Source: Eisenbergiella porci
GTDB lineage: Bacteria; Bacillota; Clostridia; Lachnospirales; Lachnospiraceae
Assembly (NCBI RefSeq): GCF_009696275.1
Contig: NZ_VUMI01000020.1
Location: 1 to 64,000 of the forward strand
Length of the DNA stretch: 64,000 bases
Direction of reading: 5' to 3'
Part shown: in pieces, positions 42,932-52,104 of the stretch
Position numbering within the stretch: position 1 is the stretch's first letter
Layout of the letters: the number at the start of each line of letters is the position of its first letter
Notes under the pieces: model-generated
What the model was told of the DNA's origin: nothing
The model's input: the letters and a program-made list of their open reading frames with translations, nothing else
Database searches by the model: none
Position numbers and translations under genes: made by a program

Positions 42932-45080
42932 GCTCCCCTTCCTTATTGTGCGTATTATCCGCCAACGCATTCTGTGCCGCTGACAGCGAACTAACCTGTG
43001 TATTTTCCTCCGGGGTATTCTCCACGGTATTCTGTTCTGTGTCCTCTGTATTCTGCACAATATCCTCTACAATGTTCTGCACAGTTTTTTGTACAGCGCC
43101 TCCCACAATGTTCTGGACTATTTTCTGTGCGGCATCTCCCACGAATTTATGCACGGCTTTCTGCGGTGTATCCTGCACAGCATCCTGGGCCGTATTCTGC
43201 AGCGTATCCTGCACGGCATCCCGGGCCTCCTGCATTTCCGTTTCCGTTCCCTTTTCCGTTCCCTTTTCCTTTTCCACTTCCGCATTCGGATCGATCAGCC
43301 TGCCTGTGCAAACCGGCTGCACGGTTCGTTCCACCAGAATATGAAAAACATCTATTCCGCCGCTTTCTTTTATGGTATTCAGCAGGAAGCCCATTTTCCC
43401 GCCGATATCCGTCAGAGAGTCCAGGCCTTCCATAATCACTTCTTTTCCTGGTGTCTCATCCCAGTGGGCCTCCAGCGTATCCCCATCAAAATACAGCTTT
43501 ACCTTCCGTCTGCAGGCTTCCTCCAGGAATGCAAAATCTATTTTCAGCACCATCCTGCCGTCCTCATCCGTGGAAAATTCCCCCTTGACGCCAAGGCGGT
43601 AAATGTCCCCATGGAAGGATACGTTGGCGGCCGCCGCCTTCACAAAGCCGATTTCCAGCGAAATTTCCTCTTCGCCCTCAAACAGGTGGATAAACAGCCT
43701 GTTCCCTGCGGCGGTAAAACCGATTTTCCCAATTCCGTCGGTAAAATTATTATGAAACACCTGCATCATCAACGGCATAAGGCCCACATGCTTTTCTTCC
43801 ATTTCATAGGTTTTGCCGTCCAGATAATGGATTCTGTTCTGCCGCAGCGTGCTACGGATGTAAACGGCCTTCCGCTTTTCCCAGCCGCCCTTTTCAATGA
43901 CCGGAAGGCCGGTCCGCCTCCCCTCCATTTCTTCAATTACATGCTGCAGCATGATCTGGCTGCGCAGATCGTCAGGAAGCCGGGAAGGCGGATTATAGTC
44001 ACCTTCAAAATATTTTTTGACAATGCCCAGCAGCACGCAGTTCTGGAACAGCTCCTTGCTTCCCGCATTGGTCACTACCACCATGTTCAGATCCCGGTAA
44101 GCGAGCACATCCTGCCCCAGCATGCCGTTATAGTTAAAAGAGCCTTCCCTGCCGCCCATCCACATCTGATAGCCATAACCGTGGCTGCTCATTTCCGAAG
44201 GCGTTTCCATATGCAGGGTGCTGGAGGTCCTTACCCATTCCTCCGGGACGAGCTGCTCACCCTTCCAGTTTCCGTTCTGCAGGTACAGCATTCCCAGCTT
44301 GGCGGCATCCTCCGGGCAGATAAAAAGCCCCCAGCCGCCCTTGGTAATCCCCTTGGGACAGGTTTCCCAGAAAATCCTGCGTATGCCCATCGGTTCCCAT
44401 AATCTGGGCCGCAGGTACTCCATCAGGCTTTCCCCGGTAATTTCCGTAATCATTGCGGAAAGCATATAAGTGTTCATGCTGTTATATTCAAAATCGCGTC
44501 CCGGCACGCCTGCCAGTCCTGATTCCAGATAGCCTCTCACCCAGTCGTTCCCGGACACGATTCCCGTTTCATTAAAGCTGACGCAGCTGGTCATGTCCAG
44601 CAGGTTTTCCACGGTGACATCCTTCAGCCGGAAAATATTGAACAGATTTTTCCTGGTATGGAATACATCAATCACCTTATCGCCAAGCTTCAGCTTTCCC
44701 TCCGCAATCAGCATGCCAATGGCCATGCCTGTAATGCTTTTGCACATGGAATAGCTTGCATGCCACATCCCCGCAGGATAAGGGGCAAATCCGCATTCAC
44801 AGATGACTTTCCCATTGCGCACCAGCATAATCTGGTGAATATCAATGCTCTCATGAAGCGCCAGTTCCTTTAAAAAGGCCGCAATACGGGCGGAGGATAT
44901 CCCCTGCGTTTCGGGAATCGCCCTTTCCAGGGGCTGTTCCGCTTCTTCCCGCCCCGGAAAGCCCTCTCCAAAGGGAAATGCTGGCTTCTGCGGGAAAAAA
45001 TCCACCTTTCCCACATTCCCGGTTTTCCTCGCTATCATGTTCCAAATCAGTTCCGCTACTGCCAATTCCGTTTTTGCCAT
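42906..45080 (-). CDS. Class C beta-lactamase-like serine hydrolase with Q-rich repeat tail
   Basis: The 724-residue protein has a beta-lactamase/DD-peptidase-like domain with SMCK (SxxK, in YSMCKSITGMAIG near 111-123) and a Tyr motif EYNSMNTYMLSAMI near 200-213. A middle domain of about 250 residues, seen in such hydrolases, follows. The last part (about 610-700) is low complexity, built from variants of A-V-Q-D-T and I-V-Q-N. No signal peptide is visible, so the location is unclear. It may be an esterase or a peptidase. It lies 14 bp downstream of pgeF, and its 3' end overlaps the VOC gene by 26 bp. Confidence 0.85.
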   Translation of the reverse strand: MAKTELAVAELIWNMIARKTGNVGKVDFFPQKPAFPFGEGFPGREEAEQPLERAIPETQGISSARIAAFLKELALHESIDIHQIMLVRNGKVICECGFAPYPAGMWHASYSMCKSITGMAIGMLIAEGKLKLGDKVIDVFHTRKNLFNIFRLKDVTVENLLDMTSCVSFNETGIVSGNDWVRGYLESGLAGVPGRDFEYNSMNTYMLSAMITEITGESLMEYLRPRLWEPMGIRRIFWETCPKGITKGGWGLFICPEDAAKLGMLYLQNGNWKGEQLVPEEWVRTSSTLHMETPSEMSSHGYGYQMWMGGREGSFNYNGMLGQDVLAYRDLNMVVVTNAGSKELFQNCVLLGIVKKYFEGDYNPPSRLPDDLRSQIMLQHVIEEMEGRRTGLPVIEKGGWEKRKAVYIRSTLRQNRIHYLDGKTYEMEEKHVGLMPLMMQVFHNNFTDGIGKIGFTAAGNRLFIHLFEGEEEISLEIGFVKAAAANVSFHGDIYRLGVKGEFSTDEDGRMVLKIDFAFLEEACRRKVKLYFDGDTLEAHWDETPGKEVIMEGLDSLTDIGGKMGFLLNTIKESGGIDVFHILVERTVQPVCTGRLIDPNAEVEKEKGTEKGTETEMQEARDAVQDTLQNTAQDAVQDTPQKAVHKFVGDAAQKIVQNIVGGAVQKTVQNIVEDIVQNTEDTEQNTVENTPEENTQVSSLSAAQNALADNTHNKEGEHVSEWKSC

Positions 45081-45094
45081 ATGCGATACTCCTC

Positions 45095-45985
45095 TTAATT
45101 CAACACAACAAACATCCCCAGATTTCCTCTTCTGCCATTGCTGGCCCTGTGGGAAAAAAGATAGGTTGGATTGCAGCAGGTACAGACATCCGTCACACTG
45201 ATATGCTCCGGGCTGATTCCCGCAGACAGGCAGATCGCCTCATTGGCCTTCCACAAATCCAGCTGATATTTTTCATTTCCCTTTTCTTCAAGAATTTCCC
45301 TGATGCCCACTCCCGTTTTCCGCATAATATCTTCTGCAAAAAGCGCCTGAAAGACCTCAGCCACATCTTTGCTGACCTCGTAGCAGTCCCGGCAGATAGA
45401 CGGGCCAATCCCTGCCAGTATGTCCTCCGGACGGCTTCCGAAGGCCTCCTGCATGGCCTCCACCGTTTTCCTTCCCATACAGCCGGCAGTTCCCTTCCAG
45501 CCCGAATGGGAAAGCCCCACCGCCTTCTTTACCGGATCCACAAACAAGAGGGGAACGCAATCCGCATAAAAGGTGGAAAGCACAATCCCCGGCTCATCCG
45601 TTATCATGCCGTCCACATCCGCATAATCCCTGGGACGCAGAATTCCTTTTCCCCTGTCCGCTCCGGTTACATGGCGGATATTGGTGGTATGCGTCTGATC
45701 GGAAAAAACAAAATCTTCCATACCACAGCCCAGCGCCTCCGCGATCCTGCGGTAATTTTCATCCACACTTTCCTTCCTGTCCCCTCTGGAATAGCTTACG
45801 TTCATGGACCACAGATCCCCTTCGCTCACGCCGCCCAGCCTTGTACTCATCAGATGCCTTACTACACCTGTTTTTTCTATTTCAGGAAAGAACAAAAACT
45901 CTGCGCCGCCTTTTACTGTCTGCGCCATCACCGGCACAGGCCTGTTCTTTCTCCTAATCGCCGTCACATTTTCCAAACCGGTCAC
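45095..45985 (-). CDS. pgeF: Peptidoglycan editing factor / laccase-domain protein
   Basis: The 296-residue product matches the PgeF (YfiH, laccase-domain) family. It has LSTRLGGVSEG-like MSTRLGGVS (about 46-54), FSDQTHTTNI (about 93-102), YADCVPLLF (about 140-148), LSHSGWKGT (about 158-166) and the C-terminal YLFSHRASNGRRG. Metal-binding His/Cys residues are present. The family hydrolyses wrongly made L-Ser-containing muropeptide precursors in E. coli and has purine nucleoside activity in some members. It follows yraN by 55 bp in the operon. Confidence 0.93.
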   Translation of the reverse strand: MTGLENVTAIRRKNRPVPVMAQTVKGGAEFLFFPEIEKTGVVRHLMSTRLGGVSEGDLWSMNVSYSRGDRKESVDENYRRIAEALGCGMEDFVFSDQTHTTNIRHVTGADRGKGILRPRDYADVDGMITDEPGIVLSTFYADCVPLLFVDPVKKAVGLSHSGWKGTAGCMGRKTVEAMQEAFGSRPEDILAGIGPSICRDCYEVSKDVAEVFQALFAEDIMRKTGVGIREILEEKGNEKYQLDLWKANEAICLSAGISPEHISVTDVCTCCNPTYLFSHRASNGRRGNLGMFVVLN

Positions 45986-46040
45986 CTTCCTTTCCGCCGC
46001 CGGCAGCGCTCCGGTTCATTACCGGATATTAAAGCCGCCT

Positions 46041-46400
46041 TTAATATGGCCTGATATAATCAAAAGCATTCTGATACCAGTTCACGCTCTCACCACATAT
46101 TGCAACCACGTCAAACCGTACCGGAATGCTTTCTCCCAGCCTCTTATAATAGAGGTAATAATCCGCCACACGGCATATTTTCTTTTGTTTTCCAATTCCC
46201 ACCGCCTCCGCCGGATAACCAGCGTCGCAAGTTCTTCTGTATTTCACTTCGAAAAAAACAAGATATTCTCCGTCCCAGCCGATCAGATCCACTTCTCCCT
46301 GACGGCATCGGAAATTCTTTTCCGCCAGCCGTATCCCTTTTTTCTGCAGATATACGCCGGCAGCCTCTTCATAGGATTCCCCGATTTTTCTTCTATTCAT
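46041..46400 (-). CDS. yraN: YraN/UPF0102 family nuclease-fold protein
   Basis: A 119-residue member of UPF0102, related to Holliday-junction-type endonuclease folds: GESYEEAAGVYLQKKG (about 7-22), ACRCRQGEVDLIG-like FRCRQGEVDLIGWDG (about 30-44) and LVFFEVKYRRT (about 47-57). The D...ExK pattern of the PD-(D/E)xK superfamily is present. Its function is unproven. The ATG at 46400 overlaps the rnhB stop, and GGAAGG precedes it, a conserved neighbour arrangement. Confidence 0.92.
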   Translation of the reverse strand: MNRRKIGESYEEAAGVYLQKKGIRLAEKNFRCRQGEVDLIGWDGEYLVFFEVKYRRTCDAGYPAEAVGIGKQKKICRVADYYLYYKRLGESIPVRFDVVAICGESVNWYQNAFDYIRPY

Positions 46401-47160
46401 TGGAGCCTTCCATAAAATTTTTAATAAAGCTTCTTCTGTGAATCGGCGTGGGGCCAAGCTGCTTCAGCGCTTCAATATGGGCCGCCGCGCCGTAGCCCTT
46501 GTTGGCTGCAAAGCCGTACCCCGGAAAAACACTGTCATACTGCACCATCAGCCTGTCTCTCGTCACCTTGGCAATGATACTGGCAGCCGCGACGGACACG
46601 CTTTTGGCATCCCCTTTGATGATGGGCACCTGCCTGATATTCACGCCGGGAATCGTCACCGCATCATTCAACAGGATGTCCGGCTTTACGGCCAGCTTTC
46701 CTATCGCCTCACGCATGGCCTCATAGGTTGCCTGAAGAATATTGATTTCATCAATCCTCGCAGGCGAAGCATAACCGATTCCCGTGGCAACCGCCTCCCT
46801 CATAATAACCTCATAAAGCTCTTCCCGCTTCCTGGCACTCAGCTGTTTGGAATCATTCAGATACAATATCCCGCAATCCCGGGGCAGAATCACGGCGCCT
46901 GCCACAACCGGGCCTGCCAGCGGGCCTCTTCCCACTTCGTCGATACCGCAGACAAAGCCGGCGCTTTCATATTTTCTTTCATACTGCTGCAGCGCCCTGG
47001 TGCGTTCTTTTTCTTTTTCCAGGGCTTCCAGCCGCTTCTTTGCCCTGGCAATTTCCGCCTGGACACCGCTTCTTTCATCCGCGCTATAGGCTTCCATCAG
47101 CCGCGGAAGGTCTTCCAGGGAGCAGCTGTTAAACTGATCCTTTATCTCCTGTATTTTCAT
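46393..47160 (-). CDS. rnhB: Ribonuclease HII
   Basis: The 255-residue enzyme has an N-terminal extension (1-65, Lys/Glu-rich) typical of Firmicutes RNase HII. The catalytic core starts CGIDEVGRGPLAGPVV (about 71-86), with DSKQLSARKRE (about 103-113) and a later KGDAKSVSVAAASIIAKVTRD (about 182-202). It cuts RNA in RNA/DNA hybrids and at single ribonucleotides in DNA. It overlaps yraN at its 3' end. Confidence 0.96.
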   Translation of the reverse strand: MKIQEIKDQFNSCSLEDLPRLMEAYSADERSGVQAEIARAKKRLEALEKEKERTRALQQYERKYESAGFVCGIDEVGRGPLAGPVVAGAVILPRDCGILYLNDSKQLSARKREELYEVIMREAVATGIGYASPARIDEINILQATYEAMREAIGKLAVKPDILLNDAVTIPGVNIRQVPIIKGDAKSVSVAAASIIAKVTRDRLMVQYDSVFPGYGFAANKGYGAAAHIEALKQLGPTPIHRRSFIKNFMEGSNE

Positions 47161-47188
47161 CGTCAGTCACCTTTTTTACGGCCTGCGC

Positions 47189-47743
47189 CTATTGATGCTT
47201 CAGCACGCCGAACTTGTTTAACGGCCATATCCTCACCCAGGCCTTGCCGATAATGTTGCTGCGCCGGATGTTCCCCACGCTTGGATCCCGGCTGTCCGAG
47301 CTGTTGTTCCGGTTATCACCCATGACAAAATATTCATCATCCCCCAATGTAATGGGTTCCACCGCAAGTCCCGGGAAGTTGATCTTCTCTTTGCCGTAAT
47401 CCTCTTCCAGTATCTCGCCGTTAATGTAAATGTTGCCCTCCAAATCAATCTGCACCGTTTCCCCGGGAAGGCCGATGACTCTCTTTACATAGTAAGTATT
47501 CTCTTTATATTGAAAGGGGAAAACGATGATATCAAAACGTTTCGGTTCTGAAAAACGGTAGGATATCTTATCCAGTATCAGCTGATCGTTATTGCTCAAG
47601 GTCGGCTCCATGGAGCTTCCGCTCACCGAGGTTCTCTGTCCCACAAAGGTTATCAGCAGATAGGTTCCAAGAAGAACCGCCAGAATATAAAGTATTGTAC
47701 TGATAATTTCCTTTACCACATTTTTCATTTTATTGTGCTCCAA
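47189..47743 (-). CDS. lepB: Signal peptidase I (first copy)
   Basis: A 184-residue type I signal peptidase with one N-terminal membrane helix (about 13-33). The catalytic Ser44 lies in SGSSMEP and Lys87 in YYVKRVIGLPGE. Box E GDNRNNSSDSRDP follows near 141-153. It removes signal peptides on the outer face of the membrane. It lies between rbgA and rnhB, downstream of a second, divergent lepB (48772), so the operon carries two paralogues. Confidence 0.95.
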   Translation of the reverse strand: MEHNKMKNVVKEIISTILYILAVLLGTYLLITFVGQRTSVSGSSMEPTLSNNDQLILDKISYRFSEPKRFDIIVFPFQYKENTYYVKRVIGLPGETVQIDLEGNIYINGEILEEDYGKEKINFPGLAVEPITLGDDEYFVMGDNRNNSSDSRDPSVGNIRRSNIIGKAWVRIWPLNKFGVLKHQ

Positions 47744-47777
47744 TCATTTATTCTCGGGAATATTTGAAAATCACTTC

Positions 47778-48632
47778 TCAGACATTCCCTGTTCCGGGTC
47801 TTTCCAGAGAAATTCTTCCCAGTCTCCCGCTTCTGAAATCATCCGTTACAAGCTGGGCCGCCCTGCTTAAATCCGGCTCGCCGCCCTTTTTGTAGCATTT
47901 GCGCTTTTCGGCCGCCGCTTCCAGCACCTGGACCGGAGTTTCCCCTCCGGCAAGCGAATACCTCTCCTGAAGAAGGGATGGATACCATTCCTGAAGATAG
48001 GCAATCAGGTCTATGGCCAGTTCGTCCATAATGATGATTTCATCGTTCATGGAGCCTATAAATGCAAGTTTCATGCCAACGCTCTGGTCTTCAAACTTCG
48101 GCCAGAGAATTCCGGGTGTATCCAGAAGCTCCAGCCCCTTATTCAGCCTGATCCACTGCTTTCCTTTGGTTACGCCGGGCTTGTTGCCCGTTTTGGCACA
48201 CGCCTTTCCGGCAAAGGAATTGATAAAGGTGGATTTCCCCACATTGGGGATTCCCGCTACCATGGCTCTCACCGGGCGGTTCAGGATTCCCCGCCTTCTG
48301 TCCCTCTCTATCTTCTCCTTACACACCTCCTGTACGGCTCCCTGAATGGCCTTCAGCCCCTGTCCGGTCTGCGCGTTGATTTCCAGGGCCTTGATCCCTT
48401 TTTCCTGAAACCAGGCCGTCCAGGCCCTGTTACATGCCGGATCCGCCAAATCCGATTTATTCAGAAGCACCAGCCTGGCCTTGTTCCGTCCCAGCTCATC
48501 AATATCCGGATTGCGGCTGCTCTGCGGTATTCTGGCATCCACCAGCTCAATAATCAGGTCTATCAGCTTAATATCTTCCTGCATGGCGCGCCTGGCTTTT
48601 GTCATATGCCCGGGATACCATTGATAATTCAT
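47778..48632 (-). CDS. rbgA: Ribosome biogenesis GTPase RbgA (YlqF)
   Basis: A 284-residue circularly permuted GTPase. The G4 motif NKSD (58-61) comes before the P-loop GIPNVGKST (about 127-135), then PGVTKGKQWI and DTPGILWPKF. The N terminus YQWYPGHMTKARR and a C-terminal ANTAR-like domain complete the family pattern. It promotes late 50S assembly (L16/L27/L36 incorporation in B. subtilis). It sits between two signal peptidase genes. Confidence 0.96.
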   Translation of the reverse strand: MNYQWYPGHMTKARRAMQEDIKLIDLIIELVDARIPQSSRNPDIDELGRNKARLVLLNKSDLADPACNRAWTAWFQEKGIKALEINAQTGQGLKAIQGAVQEVCKEKIERDRRRGILNRPVRAMVAGIPNVGKSTFINSFAGKACAKTGNKPGVTKGKQWIRLNKGLELLDTPGILWPKFEDQSVGMKLAFIGSMNDEIIIMDELAIDLIAYLQEWYPSLLQERYSLAGGETPVQVLEAAAEKRKCYKKGGEPDLSRAAQLVTDDFRSGRLGRISLERPGTGNV

Positions 48633-48771
48633 ATATACTTTCCCATACCTTTCCGATTTGGAAGCCAGGTGGCGGCCTCTCCAAATCCGTTCCTGAATTT
48701 TTCAAAAGTTATCATGCCTTCACGGTTACGGATTCTTTTAAAAATCCCGCTTTTCCGCCCGGCAGTCCGTC

Positions 48772-49353
48772 CTATTTCACAAGTCCCATATTGCTGCCTC
48801 CGCCCGCCGTCTTAAACCAGGCCTTTCCCACGATATCATCTCTGGAAACCGGGCCGATATTGCCGGAGCGGCTGTCTTCACTGCTGTTGCAGTTATCCCC
48901 CATAACAAAATATTCATCATTTCCCAGCTTGATCTCATGCTCCGCAATTCCTGCGTCCGCTATCAGGTCATAGGTGTCATCCTCCACCGCCTTTCCATTT
49001 ACATAGAGGATTCCCTCCCTGATCTGTACGGTTTCACCCGGCCCGGCCACAACGCGCTTTACATAATAGTGGGTGTTCTGATTGCCGTTGGGAAGAAAAA
49101 CCACCACGTCTCCGGCCCTGGGATTGGCAAGCTTGTAAGCAAACCTGTTTATCAGGATTTCCTGCCCGTTATAAAGCGCCGGTTCCATGGATACCCCGAT
49201 CACACTGGTTCTGATTCCCACAAAATAAACGATGACAAAGGCAAGAAAAGCGGCAATTAAAATTCCTGCCACATAGCTCAATATCTCGTGGACAATGGTC
49301 GTGCTTATTTTTTTCCTTCTTCTGTAGAAGCTTAATCCTTTGGTTCTTCTCAT
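48772..49353 (-). CDS. lepB: Signal peptidase I (second copy)
   Basis: The 193-residue protein has a basic N terminus, a membrane helix near 26-46, catalytic Ser55 (VIGVSMEP), Lys99 (YYVKRVVAGPGE) and GDNCNSSEDSR near 154-164. It resembles but clearly differs from the copy at 47189, so it is a paralogue and not a recent duplicate. It is the first gene of the operon behind the promoter at 49467. Confidence 0.94.
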   Translation of the reverse strand: MRRTKGLSFYRRRKKISTTIVHEILSYVAGILIAAFLAFVIVYFVGIRTSVIGVSMEPALYNGQEILINRFAYKLANPRAGDVVVFLPNGNQNTHYYVKRVVAGPGETVQIREGILYVNGKAVEDDTYDLIADAGIAEHEIKLGNDEYFVMGDNCNSSEDSRSGNIGPVSRDDIVGKAWFKTAGGGSNMGLVK

Positions 49354-49466
49354 TTGTTCTTCCTATATAGAATGCTGTAAAAAGCCGTTTTTACTCCGGT
49401 TGGCAGCTATATAATGCCTTCCCGGTTACGCCTGCTTTTTCCTATCATTTGCTAAACGACGCTTAC

Positions 49467-49496
49467 ATTCTATCACGAAAGGGGCGAACCTTGCAA
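49467..49496 (-). promoter_or_regulatory. Promoter of the lepB-rbgA operon
   Basis: TTGCAA (49491-49496) and TAGAAT (49467-49472) on the minus strand are 18 bp apart, about 115 bp before the first lepB. Confidence 0.6.
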
Positions 49497-49568
49497 GCAT
49501 CTCCGTCTTGCCTGCCACAAAGGAAACGGTGTTAATGTTCAGGAAGCAGAACCGCTGCGTCAACAATA

Positions 49569-49598
49569 TAAAAAGAGACAGCCACCACAGCGGCTGCC
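49569..49598 (-). terminator. Terminator after rplS
   Basis: GGCAGCC and GGCTGTC form a stem, followed on the minus strand by TCTTTTTAT, just past the rplS stop. It ends the ylxM-rplS operon. Confidence 0.78.
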
Positions 49599-49615
49599 CC
49601 TCATACCGTATCCGA

Positions 49616-49963
49616 TTATTTTACCAGTTCTTTAACTTTGGCCTTCTTACCTACCCTGTCTCTCAGGTAGTTCAGTTTGGCTCTTCTTACTTTACCTTTT
49701 CTTACCAGCTCAACCTTCTCTACATTGGGAGAGTGCAGCGGCCATGTCTTCTCAACGCCGATGCCGTTGGAGCTCTTTCTTACGGTAAAGGTAGCTCTGT
49801 TGCTGCCGCCCTGCTTTTTCAGGACAACACCTTCAAATACCTGGACTCTTTCACGGTTACCTTCTTTGATTTTACCATAAACTCTTACGGTATCACCAAC
49901 GGAAAATTCCGGAACCTCCTGCTTCAGCTGTTCCTCTTCAATTGCCTTAATAATGTCGTTCAT
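49616..49963 (-). CDS. rplS: 50S ribosomal protein L19
   Basis: The 115-residue protein matches bL19 in full: [33 protein letters not shown]-type core (starting near 21), [20 protein letters not shown] (about 62-81) and [19 protein letters not shown] at the end. It lies at the 30S-50S interface. It has its own promoter with a leader of about 80 nt, in which an autoregulatory structure is possible but not demonstrated. Confidence 0.97.
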   Translation of the reverse strand: MNDIIKAIEEEQLKQEVPEFSVGDTVRVYGKIKEGNRERVQVFEGVVLKKQGGSNRATFTVRKSSNGIGVEKTWPLHSPNVEKVELVRKGKVRRAKLNYLRDRVGKKAKVKELVK

Positions 49964-50042
49964 TGCTCTTCCTCCTGATTTCCTGGATGTTCTTAATACA
50001 TTTACCTGTAACAGAGGACCATCTCATTATCGCAACGTTTAT

Positions 50043-50071
50043 AATATACCATATCATTCCTGTAAACGCAA
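50043..50071 (-). promoter_or_regulatory. Internal promoter for rplS
   Basis: TTGCGT (50066-50071) and TATATT (50043-50048) on the minus strand are 17 bp apart, with TGG before the -10. It lies between trmD and rplS. Confidence 0.5.
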
Positions 50072-50078
50072 GTAAAAA

Positions 50079-51479
50079 TTATGACATCCAGTAAACCTTT
50101 TCCCTGCCGATGCGCAGCTTCAGCTTTTCCTGGAGACGCACGGACGCCTCGTTGTCGGTAAATACCTGGCAGAAGGGGACCCAGCCGCGCTCCAGCATCC
50201 TGTTTATCAGATGTTTTTCCAGCGCCTCGCCGATTCCCCGCCTGCGGAATTCTTCCGCCACCTCTAACATTCCCATGCTTCCTTCCGCATGAATTCCAGC
50301 AAATCCGGCCAGCTTTCCTTCAAGAAAGACTCCATACATCATTCCAGCGCTGATCCTCTCCTCCAGATAAGCCCTGTCATGAACCGTATGGTACTGTCCG
50401 TAAACGCTTTCCAGCCAGGAAAGATCCAACGGCCTGATATCATACGCCGCAGCTTCTTCCCATGGCGTTTTCCTGGTATAAACCGCCTGTACGCAGGAAT
50501 TGATCACGCTGCAGCCAAATCTTCTGCAAAGGCTGTCCTTAAGGAAATCCTGATGCGCCACATACAGGCCGTTTTTCAGGCCGCGCGGGATCAGGGAAAT
50601 CAGCCTTTCCCCCATATCCTCATCCGCTGCGGACAGCATATAGGCCCCGCTGGGAATATCCCTGACAAGGACGCCGTCCTCTGCGCCGTAAAGCAGCTCG
50701 CCCTGTCCTCTGCGGATAACCTCAAGCATATCCATATGGGAGAGCTTCCTTTTCTGCAGATAGCCGAGAGCCCGGCCTTTTCCCGCATAAAGCTCATACA
50801 AATCAGGCCTGCGCTCCCTGGTCCGCGCTTCCGACTGCTCCAGCCGCCAGCGGTCCACTTTTGCATGGTCCCCGCAAAGAAGCACCTCAGGAACCTCTGC
50901 GCCCTGCCAGACCTCCGGTCTGGTATACTGGGGATATTCCAGAAGATTATCATGGAAGGATTCAAATTCCGCTGATTCTTCATTCTTAAGCACACCCGGG
51001 ACCAGACGGGAAACGGCGTCAATCATAACCATGGCCGGCAGCTCTCCTCCTGTCAGCACATAGTCGCCGATGGACACATAATCCGTCACAACAGCCTGCA
51101 GAACCCGTTCATCAATCCCTTCATAATGGCCGCAAAGGAAGACAAGATCCTGCTCCTGCGCCAGTTCCTGCGCCATCTGCTGGTTAAATACCTTTCCCTG
51201 GGGCGTAACGTAAATCACACGGGGGGACTTTCCGCCGCGGGAAATTATTTTTTCTTCCACCGATTTAAATGCATCAAAAACGGGCTGGGCCTGCATCAGC
51301 ATGCCGGCCCCTCCTCCATAGGGATAATCGTCCACTTTTTTATGCTTATTTTTGGTGAAATCCCGGATATTTACCGCTTCCAGGCCAATATGCCCGTTCT
51401 GTGCGGCACGCCCCAGAATGCTGGTATTCAGCCCGCCTGTAACCATCTCCGGGAAAAGCGTGAGTATATGAAAATTCAT
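50079..51479 (-). CDS. trmD: tRNA (guanine37-N1) methyltransferase TrmD fused to a GNAT-type domain
   Basis: The 466-residue protein is about twice normal TrmD length. Residues 1 to about 240 are canonical TrmD: MNFHILTLFPEM, YGGGAGMLM (54-62), GHYEGIDERV (118-127), SIGDYVLTGGELPAMVMIDAVSRLVPGV (136-163) and RRPDL (223-227). They make m1G37 from SAM. Residues about 250-466 continue without a stop into an acetyltransferase-like region ending in a GNAT domain, whose acetyl-CoA loop is EFRRRGIGEALEKHL (410-424) and whose tail is FCQVFTDNEASVRLQEKL. The ATG at 51479 follows GGAGCAGGT; upstream in-frame sequence is not TrmD. It sits in the standard rpsP-rimM-trmD-rplS order. Confidence 0.92.
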   Translation of the reverse strand: MNFHILTLFPEMVTGGLNTSILGRAAQNGHIGLEAVNIRDFTKNKHKKVDDYPYGGGAGMLMQAQPVFDAFKSVEEKIISRGGKSPRVIYVTPQGKVFNQQMAQELAQEQDLVFLCGHYEGIDERVLQAVVTDYVSIGDYVLTGGELPAMVMIDAVSRLVPGVLKNEESAEFESFHDNLLEYPQYTRPEVWQGAEVPEVLLCGDHAKVDRWRLEQSEARTRERRPDLYELYAGKGRALGYLQKRKLSHMDMLEVIRRGQGELLYGAEDGVLVRDIPSGAYMLSAADEDMGERLISLIPRGLKNGLYVAHQDFLKDSLCRRFGCSVINSCVQAVYTRKTPWEEAAAYDIRPLDLSWLESVYGQYHTVHDRAYLEERISAGMMYGVFLEGKLAGFAGIHAEGSMGMLEVAEEFRRRGIGEALEKHLINRMLERGWVPFCQVFTDNEASVRLQEKLKLRIGREKVYWMS

Positions 51480-51514
51480 ACCTGCTCCCATCCGCCGCCT
51501 GCATGCAGCCTGTT

Positions 51515-52030
51515 TTACTGTAAATCCAGAAGCCCTTCCAGAAGATGGACCCTCATTACGGCATTTTCCACATCCACATCCAGAATGCATTCCTTAATGG
51601 CCGGAATCAGAACAGTGCCTCCCTCATCCAGTACCACCTCATAAACATCATTCGCCCCTGTGGTTATAACATCCCGAAGCGTTCCCAAAGGGGAACCATC
51701 CTCGTTTACCACCTTCATATCGATAAGATCTGCAATAAAAAACTCGTCCTTTTTCAGCCGGACCGCATTGTCCCTGGTCACATACAGGCTGGCCTTCCGG
51801 TATTTTTCCACCTGTTCAATATCGTCCAACCCTTTGAATTTCAGTATTACAAACTGTTTGAAATATTTAACACTTTCGATTTCCAGATCCACGGACACTT
51901 TACCGTTATCCAGAATCACTTTCTTCAGCCTCCGGAACCGTCCCGGGTCATCCGTCGTAGGGTAAACCTTTACCTCACCCTTCAGGCCATGAGTTGCCGT
52001 AATGATTCCTACCTGCAGTTTCTGTTCCAT
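51515..52030 (-). CDS. rimM: 16S rRNA processing protein RimM
   Basis: The 171-residue protein has the RimM N-terminal barrel (VGIITATHGLKGEVKVYPTTDDPGRF, residues 8-33) and a PRC-barrel C-terminal half with EFFIADLIDMKVVNEDGSPLGTL (about 99-121) and DVYEVV...LIPAIKECILDVD. It aids 30S head maturation with S19. It is in the standard rpsP-khpA-rimM-trmD order and is separated from khpA by an attenuator-like hairpin. Confidence 0.96.
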   Translation of the reverse strand: MEQKLQVGIITATHGLKGEVKVYPTTDDPGRFRRLKKVILDNGKVSVDLEIESVKYFKQFVILKFKGLDDIEQVEKYRKASLYVTRDNAVRLKKDEFFIADLIDMKVVNEDGSPLGTLRDVITTGANDVYEVVLDEGGTVLIPAIKECILDVDVENAVMRVHLLEGLLDLQ

Positions 52031-52104
52031 TCTTTTCCTCCAAACGAACAGGATTTACGCTTCCGGCACAATAACCGTTCCTGCGCAAACCAGGTTTTGC
52101 TCAG

